A stretch of 39,865 bases of DNA from Bacteroidota bacterium (GTDB lineage: Bacteria; Bacteroidota; Bacteroidia; Chitinophagales; Saprospiraceae). Positions 1-6,723 of this stretch are shown here, piece by piece; position 1 is the stretch's first letter, and every line of letters starts with the position of its first letter. The notes under the pieces are model-generated. The model was not told the DNA's origin, made no database searches, and was given only the letters and a program-made list of their open reading frames with translations. Both the position numbers and the translations under genes were made by a program. The stretch is from NCBI GenBank assembly GCA_029781095.1, contig JAKOXM010000789.1, positions 1 through 39,865 on the forward strand. Reading direction: 5' to 3'.

Positions 1-7
1 TGAAGCA

Positions 8-694
8 ATGACGAACAACGCAATCATCTACGAAGACAACCACCTTCTGGCCATAAACAAGCCGGCGGGGTGGCTGGTTCAGGGCGATCGCACGGGCGAT
101 GCGACATTGACGGATTGGGGCAAGGATTATTTGAAAAAAAAATACGACAAGCCGGGAGCCGTATTTTTACATCCTGTACACCGGATCGACCGCCCGGTGA
201 GCGGAGCGGTGTTATTTGCAAGGACCGACAAAGCGCTGGGGCGCCTCACTACCCTTTTCCGGGAAAAAAAAGTGATAAAAACCTACCTCGCCCTCGTCAT
301 GCGCCGCCCGGAACAGACTGCCGGCGAACTCCGCCATTTTTTGTTAAAAGACGAAAAAAAGAACATCGTAAAAGCCCTGCCCCACCCTTTCGCGGACGCA
401 AAGGAAAGTCTTACGCGCTATGAAACACTCGGCGCCTCCGGCAACTATTTTTTGCTACTGGTTTCTCCACTCACAGGCCGTCCGCACCAGATCCGGGTTC
501 AACTTGCCGCGATGGGTTGCGCGATTGCCGGCGATTTGAAATACGGCGCCGGCGCCGCACTGCCCGATGCTTCCATCGGTCTGCATTGTCGCCAGATGAC
601 GTTTGTGCATCCCGTAAAACAGGAATCTATAACGATTACGGCCGATTTACCGGTTTTGGACATCTGGAATGGTGTACAGCATATGATCCGTTAA
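8..694 (+). CDS. RluA-family pseudouridine synthase (TruC-like)
   Basis: This 228-residue protein belongs to the RluA/TruC family, which converts uridine to pseudouridine in tRNA or rRNA. The family signature is visible as HRIDRPVSG near residues 58-66, with Asp61 as the expected catalytic aspartate. The N-terminal IYEDNHLLAINKPAGWLVQ stretch and the later GRPHQIRVQLA motif are both typical of the fold. There is no S4 RNA-binding domain, which fits the short TruC-like branch better than RluC/RluD. The exact target uridine cannot be read from sequence. The ATG at 8 follows TGAAGCA, a string that also precedes the start codon at 5809. The gene converges with the DUF1361 gene across a hairpin array. 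Confidence 0.9.
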   Translation: MTNNAIIYEDNHLLAINKPAGWLVQGDRTGDATLTDWGKDYLKKKYDKPGAVFLHPVHRIDRPVSGAVLFARTDKALGRLTTLFREKKVIKTYLALVMRRPEQTAGELRHFLLKDEKKNIVKALPHPFADAKESLTRYETLGASGNYFLLLVSPLTGRPHQIRVQLAAMGCAIAGDLKYGAGAALPDASIGLHCRQMTFVHPVKQESITITADLPVLDIWNGVQHMIR

Positions 695-712
695 AGATGC
701 CTGTGGAATAGC

Positions 713-897
713 GCAATGTACCGCGAAACACCAGTTTCGCACGGCAGTACCGCGAAACACCAGTTTCGCACGGCGGTACCGCGAAACACCAGTTTCGCAA
801 GGGCGGTACCGCGAAACCCCAGTTTCGCACAGCAGTACCGCGAAACACCAGTTTCGCACGGGCGGTACCGCGAAACTGGTGTTTCGCGGTACATTGC
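713..897. repeat. Array of six hairpin units closed by a perfect 28-bp inverted repeat
   Basis: Six copies of the 18-mer GCGAAACACCAGTTTCGC (or close variants) lie at 723-740, 752-769, 781-798, 811-828 (one change), 840-857 and 870-887. They are spaced 29-30 bp apart, and the last is inverted. Each unit is itself a hairpin with stem GCGAAAC, loop ACCA and stem GTTTCGC. The outer copies extend to a perfect 28-bp inverted repeat, 713-740 against 870-897, so the block can fold as six small hairpins or be closed by one long stem. It fills the gap between two convergent genes and ends one base before the stop codon of the DUF1361 gene. It may act as a bidirectional terminator or be an expanded REP-like repeat; the function is inferred. 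Confidence 0.9.
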
Positions 898-898
898 T

Positions 899-1627
899 TC
901 AGGAGCGCCGGCGGTCAAGCATTACCGACAGCAATCCGTAGCCGACAAGCAGGATGCAGGATAAAAGAATGGAAACGCTTGCCGCATGCATCAGTTCGTG
1001 CCGGGTCGTAAAGGTCTCGGCGATGTCGCGAAACAGGGCTTCGGGCCGCGTCACGATATCCCAGGAGTTCCATCGCTGAAACCGCCCCAGCCAGACGCCA
1101 AAACCGCAAAGCCCCATCGACAGGAAGATCAGAAAAGCGGCAAAAGACTTCGAAAACCAGCGCTTGAATATCAAATGAATCTCATAAATGGAGAGCAGAC
1201 CCAGGGTCAGTCCAAGGCTGGCCGTGGTAAAAAACAGGATCAGGTCGTACCAGAACGGCACGGGAGGAAGGTGCCGGAAATGCACGAAATCCGTGATGAT
1301 ATAGGGCGCGTTCGGCAAAAAAACCAGCCAGACCAGCATCCAGGCGACCATCGCGAACCTGCCTGCTCCCAGTCTTCTCAGGCGATCGATCTTCAAGGCA
1401 ACCAGATAAGGTATCCAGGCCAGAAACAGGTTCCACAACAGGAAAATGAAGGTAATGTCCCGGGACCAGACCACCTCCCGCAATGAATTGATTTCCTGCA
1501 GATTATAACGGTTCATATAGATGCGGCCGGCTACCAGCAGGCCGCAGAAAAACGAAGCGAGCACAAGCATGCCAAACAGGCGGAATTGCTGGCGGTCGCG
1601 AAAGCGGGATCTTAGAATCGAAAACAT
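899..1627 (-). CDS. DUF1361 family membrane protein
   Basis: This integral membrane protein has about six hydrophobic segments. It carries the DUF1361 hallmark FLPNAPYIITDFVHF in the middle, followed by the conserved WYDL segment and a GRFQRWNSWD loop. The biochemical function of the family is unknown. The start is uncertain. The longest frame begins at 1678 and would overlap the upstream radical SAM gene by 38 bp; an in-frame ATG at 1657 also overlaps it. The ATG at 1627 lies 13 bp beyond that gene's stop and places the first membrane segment at a normal distance, so it is preferred. The gene is probably co-transcribed with the radical SAM gene. Confidence 0.85.
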   Translation of the reverse strand: MFSILRSRFRDRQQFRLFGMLVLASFFCGLLVAGRIYMNRYNLQEINSLREVVWSRDITFIFLLWNLFLAWIPYLVALKIDRLRRLGAGRFAMVAWMLVWLVFLPNAPYIITDFVHFRHLPPVPFWYDLILFFTTASLGLTLGLLSIYEIHLIFKRWFSKSFAAFLIFLSMGLCGFGVWLGRFQRWNSWDIVTRPEALFRDIAETFTTRHELMHAASVSILLSCILLVGYGLLSVMLDRRRS

Positions 1628-1640
1628 TGGTATATCGTGT

Positions 1641-3065
1641 TTAAGTTGTTTGTTCATGCAAAGCGACAGTGCCCTCAACGGACTGATCGCTGTTTTCCTT
1701 GTGTCGGTTACATACTTTTGACAAAACCGCTTCCAGTACGGGCAGGGTGTTGTTCAACTGTTTTGTTTTGATGAGAAAATTCCAGACAGCTTCAAATTTT
1801 TTCCAGCCTCCGGCATAAGCCCAGTGTTTAAACATGTGTTTCGGCGCTTCGTGTTGCAAACCCGCCTTGAAAATGTTCGACCAGCTGTAAAAGTCCCTGT
1901 ACGCCCGGTCATAACCTCGTTTCAGTTCATCTGCCGACAGATTGCGCGTCTCATAAACTACATGGCGGGTGTCGTAGAGATCCCAGTTGCGCGTTTTGAT
2001 CCGCCCTTGCCGTTCCATATCGGCATACAACCGGGTGCCGGGGTATGGCGTCAGAATATGAAAAGTTGCGGTCGTAATGCCGTTCGCAACTGCCCAGTCC
2101 ACCGTCGTTTTAAAAACGTCCGGATGATCATCGTCGAGGCCGAAGACAAAACTGCCGTTGATCATAACGCCCAGGTTATCAAGTCGTTGAATGGCTTTTT
2201 GATAATCTTTTCCAAGATTCTGTTTTTTATTGCTGCTTCGCAAATTCTCTTCGCTGAGGGTTTCGAAGCCGACAAAAAGGCTGCGCAGTCCCGCTTCCGC
2301 CGCTTTTTCGATCAGGTTTCCGCGCAATATGGCGTCTACGGTAGAAGCCCCCTGAAACACCCGGTTCATGCCCCGCATTCCCTCAAACAAGGCTGCGGCA
2401 AATTTGGCATTGCCAAGGAGGTGATCGTCGAGAAAGTACAGATGCCGGCCAGGCAAACGCTCTATTTCGGCCAGGGCATCGTCCACGAGCTGGGTATAAA
2501 AGGATTTTCCGCCCTGAAAAAAGGCATCCTTGTAACAAAAATCGCAGTGGTGCGGGCAACCCCGCGACACGACGATTGAGTTCGGAACAAGGTATAAACG
2601 CCTGTTAATCAAATCTCTCCGCACTTTTGGCATGCCCGCAAGCGAGCGTTCGAATGAAACGTAGACCTCCTTTGCCTTTTTCGACCGGAAATCGTCGAGG
2701 AACTTCGGGAAGGTGTCCTCGCCGGGTCCGATAAAAATCGCATCCGCGTGGGGTTTGGCTTCTTCCGGCAATGAAGTGACGTGCAGGCCGCCCAGGCAGA
2801 CAAATATCCCTCGTTTTCGATAGGAATCGGCGATCCGGTAGGCGCGGTACGCATTGGTGATATATACCTGAATCACCACCAGATCGGGCCGGTCGTCCAG
2901 CCGGAGTTCTTCCACGTGTTCGTCCTGAATCCAGGCCTCATCGTCGACTTGCAAATACCCGGCCAGTGTGGCCAGCCCCAGTGGCGGGAAGAGCGAATAT
3001 TTTATCGGACGCCAATAGGGACCCCTGGCCTCCGTCAGCGCCGGAAGAATGAATTTGACACGCAT
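1641..3065 (-). CDS. B12-binding-domain radical SAM protein
   Basis: This 474-residue protein combines an N-terminal cobalamin-binding-like domain (PPLGLATLAGYL near residue 27; a Rossmann-like section to about 125) with a radical SAM core. The iron-sulfur cluster motif CxxxCxxC is Cys170, Cys174 and Cys177 within SRGCPHHCDFCY. The SAM-binding region FLDDHLLGN and the later PYPGTRLY segment are also present. Members methylate or rearrange unactivated carbons in lipids and natural products; the substrate here cannot be assigned. The C-terminal 80 or so residues match the tail seen in BchE/Hpn-like relatives. It lies 52 bp after the winged-helix regulator gene and overlaps or abuts the DUF1361 gene, suggesting an operon. 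Confidence 0.9.
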   Translation of the reverse strand: MRVKFILPALTEARGPYWRPIKYSLFPPLGLATLAGYLQVDDEAWIQDEHVEELRLDDRPDLVVIQVYITNAYRAYRIADSYRKRGIFVCLGGLHVTSLPEEAKPHADAIFIGPGEDTFPKFLDDFRSKKAKEVYVSFERSLAGMPKVRRDLINRRLYLVPNSIVVSRGCPHHCDFCYKDAFFQGGKSFYTQLVDDALAEIERLPGRHLYFLDDHLLGNAKFAAALFEGMRGMNRVFQGASTVDAILRGNLIEKAAEAGLRSLFVGFETLSEENLRSSNKKQNLGKDYQKAIQRLDNLGVMINGSFVFGLDDDHPDVFKTTVDWAVANGITTATFHILTPYPGTRLYADMERQGRIKTRNWDLYDTRHVVYETRNLSADELKRGYDRAYRDFYSWSNIFKAGLQHEAPKHMFKHWAYAGGWKKFEAVWNFLIKTKQLNNTLPVLEAVLSKVCNRHKENSDQSVEGTVALHEQTT

Positions 3066-3117
3066 TTTAGTATAACTTATTGAAAATAAAATCGTTGGCT
3101 ATCCATTGCAATCTGAG

Positions 3118-3426
3118 TCAGTCATCGTCCCGCCCCATTTTCACGAGGGCCTCCAAAGCATCGAGATGCGCCCTGAACGCCGCTTTCCCGGTTTCGGAAA
3201 CCGCGTATGTCGTCTGGGGTCTTTTACCCACAAATTGCTTCCGCACAATGATGTATTCGCTGGCCTCCAGCGGTTTGATATGACTGGCGAGGTTGCCGTC
3301 GGTCAGGTCGAGCAGTTCTTTCAGGGTATTGTATTCCACCCAGTCATTCACCGCCAGAATGGACATGATGCCCAGCCGGTTGCGGTGGTCGAAAACAGGA
3401 TTGATCTGGGTGAGAATTTCTTTCAT
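3118..3426 (-). CDS. Winged-helix transcriptional regulator (HTH_34 type)
   Basis: This 102-residue protein is a single winged-helix domain of the PF13601 (HTH_34) type. The recognition region is LLDLTDGNLASHIKPLEASEYI, followed by a wing with KQFVGKRPQTTYAVSETGK. Such one-domain regulators often sit beside small membrane protein genes in Bacteroidota, as here with the gene at 3572-4225. It probably represses its own gene cluster. No effector domain is present, so the signal is unknown. No clear TAnnTTTG box was found directly upstream, so it may be read from the promoter near 4716. Confidence 0.85.
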   Translation of the reverse strand: MKEILTQINPVFDHRNRLGIMSILAVNDWVEYNTLKELLDLTDGNLASHIKPLEASEYIIVRKQFVGKRPQTTYAVSETGKAAFRAHLDALEALVKMGRDDD

Positions 3427-3571
3427 TTTCCCTTTTCAGGTTATGAGTTATGTTATTTATAATCAATTACTTGTAAAAAAATTTCTAAAAATTGGAAGCA
3501 ATGAAAAATCTCCAAAATTCTGATTTCATGTCAAATTTTATCACTCACCACTCATAGCTCATAACTCATCA
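3427..3571. repeat. AT-rich spacer with ATGAGTTAT/ATAACTCAT inverted pair
   Basis: This 145-bp gap between two same-direction genes holds no ORF. Its ends carry short inverted copies: ATGAGTTAT at 3443-3451 and ATAACTCAT at 3561-3569. The right end also contains repeated ACTCAT/ATCACT words like those at 35254-35297. No promoter or terminator could be assigned. Confidence 0.5.
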
Positions 3572-4225
3572 CTAAAAACCTCTGTCGTATTTAAAATACA
3601 TCCAAAGACCATATGCAATATGCAGAACGCCAAAGCCAAGCGACCAGATTTCCAGTCCATAGCCAGGATAGAAAACGCCCAGCAATCCGAGTACGGCCTG
3701 TGAAAGTCCCAGGTATTCCACATCCCTAAGCGTGTATTTGCTCCCGTTTACCAGTGCCAACCCATAAAAGATCAAAGTGCAGGGCGCCAGCAAACTTACG
3801 TACCCCCTAAACAAAAGTGCGAGGCAAAATACGCCCCCGGTGAATAACGGAATGGCCAGGGCCACCAAAAGGCGCCTCGAAGTGGCGTCCCAGATCCTTT
3901 CGCCGCGCAAACGGGCTTTACGGGCGGTAAAATACCAGCCGCCCGCAAGCGCCGCTGCTAACACCATTATAGCGATGAGGAGGAATACACTTTTGTAATC
4001 CATGCCCCATTTATTCGTATTGATCGCCTTTTCATAGTAAAAAAACTTCCCCTCGGTCGAAAAGGGCGACATTTCAAGAAAAGAGTATACCACGGCAACG
4101 CCGGCAAGCGCGCAAAGGCCCGCCCACACGCCCGAGAGGCCGCTCAGGCTCAGAAATCGGGTGCTGCGCTCCATCAGCGCGCGTATCTCGGAAAGATGCT
4201 GTAGATGTTTATTGTTTTCAGTCAT
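3572..4225 (-). CDS. Small integral membrane protein of unknown function
   Basis: This 217-residue protein begins with a charged segment (HLSEIRALMERSTRFLSLSGLSGV) followed by about six predicted membrane spans. It resembles the uncharacterised membrane proteins commonly encoded next to HTH_34 regulators in Bacteroidota, and the regulator lies 145 bp downstream. The ATG at 4223-4225 overlaps the stop codon of the preceding gene by 4 bp (ATGA), indicating translational coupling. No catalytic motif was recognised. Confidence 0.75.
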   Translation of the reverse strand: MTENNKHLQHLSEIRALMERSTRFLSLSGLSGVWAGLCALAGVAVVYSFLEMSPFSTEGKFFYYEKAINTNKWGMDYKSVFLLIAIMVLAAALAGGWYFTARKARLRGERIWDATSRRLLVALAIPLFTGGVFCLALLFRGYVSLLAPCTLIFYGLALVNGSKYTLRDVEYLGLSQAVLGLLGVFYPGYGLEIWSLGFGVLHIAYGLWMYFKYDRGF

Positions 4226-4692
4226 GATAAGCGGAGCGTTTGTTCAGTGTGGTTGTCATGCAGGCTGGAATCCGGCGGCGAAAAGGGATATATAATTATG
4301 CCGGCCCAGACGCCAAGCCAATATGGTAAAATAAAGGTCAATATGTTCCTGCGCCATATATCCCCTTCAAACAGAAAATAGAAAGGAAGTACGGTTAAAA
4401 TGGTCGAAACGATCAGGATCAGAATTTTTCCTGCCCATATCTGCAATTCCGTAAGACTGACAAGGGCAACCAAAACCCACAACAGGAAAAAACTCGGAAC
4501 CGACAGGAGAACGCCGATGACAAGCGAGAGAAAAAAGATTCCCCAAAACGAAGTTAAATCATTCCAAAAAGCATCAAATCCGTTCAGTTTATACCTTGTC
4601 CATAAAAAATCAAGGCTTATCACCGCTGGCCCGCCGATCGCTGCGGTGAGCCACACTTTCAGTGCATAGTCCCTGGATAGAGAAAAATTCAT
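4222..4692 (-). CDS. Hypothetical four-span membrane protein
   Basis: This 156-residue protein is mostly hydrophobic, with about four membrane spans and a polar C-terminal tail (PPDSSLHDNHTEQ). A longer frame extends to 4809 but would run through the promoter and overlap the divergent rlmB start. The ATG at 4690-4692 lies just downstream of a good Bacteroidota promoter, so it is preferred. Its stop overlaps the start of the next membrane protein gene, and the two are probably produced together. No family was recognised. Confidence 0.7.
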   Translation of the reverse strand: MNFSLSRDYALKVWLTAAIGGPAVISLDFLWTRYKLNGFDAFWNDLTSFWGIFFLSLVIGVLLSVPSFFLLWVLVALVSLTELQIWAGKILILIVSTILTVLPFYFLFEGDIWRRNILTFILPYWLGVWAGIIIYPFSPPDSSLHDNHTEQTLRLS

Positions 4693-4715
4693 TTCTATAA
4701 AAGTACTTTGAGACG

Positions 4716-4746
4716 CAAAGTTACTTTTAAGTTTCAAATCTCCAAA
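4716..4746 (-). promoter_or_regulatory. Bacteroidota-type promoter for the leftward membrane-protein group
   Basis: On the minus strand TTTG (4743-4746) is followed by a 19-bp spacer and TAACTTTG (4716-4723), a perfect match to TTTG-N19-TAnnTTTG. Transcription would start near 4710, about 18 bp before the ATG at 4692. It could drive genes from 4692 down to 899. Confidence 0.7.
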
Positions 4747-4760
4747 CCGCCGGGAAAAAT

Positions 4761-4768
4761 TAATTTTG
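4761..4768 (+). promoter_or_regulatory. -7 box of the rlmB promoter
   Basis: TAATTTTG matches TAnnTTTG and lies 39 bp before the preferred rlmB start at 4808. No good -33 element was seen. The box sits inside the longer rlmB frame that begins at 4766, which argues against that longer start. Confidence 0.5.
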
Positions 4769-4807
4769 CGCTGTGACGCTGACCTCCGGTCGGCGAATCC
4801 CTCATAC

Positions 4808-5548
4808 ATGACAGATTCAAACCTTATTTACGGTCACCATCCGGTTACGGAGGCCATTCGCGCGGGCAAAGCGGTGGAAAAAGTGTATTTCCAGCAAGGC
4901 GTTCGCGGCGACCTCGAAAAAGAAGTGCGCCACCTGACGAAGGAATACGGCATTCCCTTACAGGTAGTGCCCCGCGAAAAACTCAATAAAATGACCAAAG
5001 GAGCGCACCAGGGCGTAGTGGCATACCTCGCCCTGGTGGAATTTCTGTCGCTGGAAGACGTACTGCCTTTTATATTTGAACAGGGCGAAACGCCTTTGCT
5101 TGTTATGCTCGACGGCATTACAGACGTACGCAACTTCGGCGCCATTTGCCGTTCCGCGGAATGCGCGGGTGCGCATGCGGTTATAATTGGACAATCCGGC
5201 TCGGCTCCTGCCAACGAAGAAGCCATGAAAGCCTCCGCAGGCGCCCTTGCGCGGGTGCGCATCTGCCGGGTGCGCAGCCTGTTCAGTACCGTGGAATTGT
5301 TGCAGGAATCAGGCGTCCAGGTGGTTGCCACAGCCTTAAGCGACCGTTCCAGGCCGGTTTTTCAAGCGGATTTTACCCTGCCCACAGCCATTTTGATGGG
5401 ATCGGAAGGGGAAGGCGTCCATACCAAACTCCTGAAAATGGCCGACGAGGTCGTCAAAATTCCCCAGGCAACCGATTTCGACTCTTTCAACGTCAGTGTG
5501 GCGACCGGGATCGTGTTGTATGAAGCGATGCGCCAGCGCCTGGTGTGA
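4808..5548 (+). CDS. rlmB: 23S rRNA (guanosine-2'-O)-methyltransferase RlmB
   Basis: This 246-residue TrmH-family SPOUT methyltransferase is of the RlmB type, which methylates the ribose of G2251 in 23S rRNA using S-adenosylmethionine. An N-terminal substrate-binding domain (YGHHPVTEAIRAG near residue 7) precedes the SPOUT domain. The three SPOUT motifs are visible: LDGITDVRNFGAICRSAE, ILMGSEGEGV and IPQATDFDSFNVSVATGI, the last forming the knotted SAM site. The longer frame from 4766 adds 14 residues (MRCDADLRSANPSY) that do not look like the family and would overlap the promoter, so the ATG at 4808 was chosen. It is transcribed divergently from the small membrane proteins. Confidence 0.93.
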   Translation: MTDSNLIYGHHPVTEAIRAGKAVEKVYFQQGVRGDLEKEVRHLTKEYGIPLQVVPREKLNKMTKGAHQGVVAYLALVEFLSLEDVLPFIFEQGETPLLVMLDGITDVRNFGAICRSAECAGAHAVIIGQSGSAPANEEAMKASAGALARVRICRVRSLFSTVELLQESGVQVVATALSDRSRPVFQADFTLPTAILMGSEGEGVHTKLLKMADEVVKIPQATDFDSFNVSVATGIVLYEAMRQRLV

Positions 5549-5808
5549 TTGCTTCATTGCCGGATTGCTGGAGGTCCATTGCGGGCGTCCGGGATATGTT
5601 GCTGTCTATATCTGGCAATCATAGTTGTTTGCAAGCTGGCCGGCAATAAAATGTGGTCGTTCAAAAATGCATATTTTTTTTGCAAAATACTGATAATCAT
5701 AACCTTAAATAAAACCTTCCGCAATACCCCCCATACGGTTCCCAGCATCGCGCAACAATGCAACAATCCCAACAATCCCAACAATGAATCAATGACCGCA
5801 ATGAAGCA
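5549..5808. other. Intergenic region with CAATCC/CAATGA microrepeats
   Basis: This 260-bp gap holds no convincing gene. Its right end is low-complexity, with tandem CAACAATCC units (5753-5784) and then CAATGAATCAATGA and AATGAAGCAATGA words up to the next start codon. The reverse complement of the CAATGAATCAAT word recurs at 26636-26660. A cobalamin riboswitch was looked for because of the downstream BtuF-like gene, but no B12 box was found. Confidence 0.5.
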
Positions 5809-6609
5809 ATGACCACTTCCGATCAACTCAACCGTAGCATCACTCTTCATTCGTGGCCGCCCAGGCGCATTGTATCGCTTGTGCCGTCACAAACGGAGTT
5901 GTTGTACGATCTGGGACTGAAAGATGAAGTGGTGGGCATTACGAAGTTTTGCGTTCGTCCGGATACATGGTTTCAATCAAAAACCCGGATTGGAGGCACC
6001 AAAACACTCAATATCCCGAAAATAGCAGCCCTTCAGCCCGACCTGATCATCGGGAACAGGGAAGAAAATGACCGCGCTCAAATCGAAACCCTGGCAGAAC
6101 GATTTCCCGTATGGATGAGCGACATTCGAACGCTGGCCGATGCATATGACATGATACGGCGTGTGGGTGAACTAACCGGCAAAGACCGGGAAGCGGGCGA
6201 CCTCGTCCAAAAAATACAAACCGGATTAACCGGTTCCCCGTATCCGGCTACCGTTGGGGATATGCCGTCTGCGGCGTACCTGATCTGGCGAAAACCCTAC
6301 ATGGCAGCCGGTGGAGATACGTTTATTCATGAAATGATGCACGTGGCCGGTTTTGAAAATGCATTCGCGCACAAAAACCGGTACCCCGAAATTTCACCGG
6401 AAGAACTTTCCAAAACCCGGCCCGATGTAATCCTGCTTTCGTCGGAACCCTATCCGTTTGCGGAAAAGCACACAAACACAATCAGGGACTTGTGTCCGGG
6501 AGCGCGGGTGCTGCTGGTCGACGGTGAAATATTCTCCTGGTACGGCAGCCGCCTGCTTCACGCAGGAAAATATTTCAGGGAACTGCGAAAATCTTTAAAT
6601 TTGGCCTGA
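5809..6609 (+). CDS. BtuF-like helical-backbone metal-receptor protein without signal peptide
   Basis: This 266-residue protein has the fold of periplasmic cobalamin/iron-siderophore-binding proteins. It opens with RRIVSLVPSQTELLYDLGL (residues 19-37), followed by IGGTKTLNIPKIAALQPDLII and late ISPEELSKTRPDVILLSSEP, which are typical of the BtuF/FhuD-like domain. Family members usually deliver cobalamin or chelated iron to an ABC importer from the periplasm. Here residues 1-18 are polar and lack a signal peptide. An in-frame TGA at 5785-5787 rules out an upstream extension, so the protein appears cytoplasmic. No permease or ATPase gene is nearby. Its ligand is unknown. Confidence 0.85.
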   Translation: MTTSDQLNRSITLHSWPPRRIVSLVPSQTELLYDLGLKDEVVGITKFCVRPDTWFQSKTRIGGTKTLNIPKIAALQPDLIIGNREENDRAQIETLAERFPVWMSDIRTLADAYDMIRRVGELTGKDREAGDLVQKIQTGLTGSPYPATVGDMPSAAYLIWRKPYMAAGGDTFIHEMMHVAGFENAFAHKNRYPEISPEELSKTRPDVILLSSEPYPFAEKHTNTIRDLCPGARVLLVDGEIFSWYGSRLLHAGKYFRELRKSLNLA

Positions 6610-6723
6610 TTTTAACAATTTCCCGGCGCCGGAAGCCCAACTTTTTTGTTCATTAAACCTTTCTTTGAGCGTACAATCCTATACATCAATTCTCCGCCCA
6701 TTCAAACACACAATTCGGACTAC

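Noticed and set aside
713-897. CRISPR array
   Set aside because: The units are self-complementary and the intervals are only about 11-12 bp and similar to one another, so there are no unique spacers; no cas genes are present.
716-964. Open frames on both strands through the hairpin array
   Set aside because: They translate the repeat itself into repetitive CRETPVSH-like peptides, lack any family resemblance and overlap the DUF1361 gene end.
1641-3065. B12 radical SAM enzyme as maturase of the peptide at 23586
   Set aside because: The two lie more than 20 kb apart with no shared context; the link would be speculation.
5549-5808. Cobalamin riboswitch upstream of the BtuF-like gene
   Set aside because: No B12 box or other conserved riboswitch segment was found.
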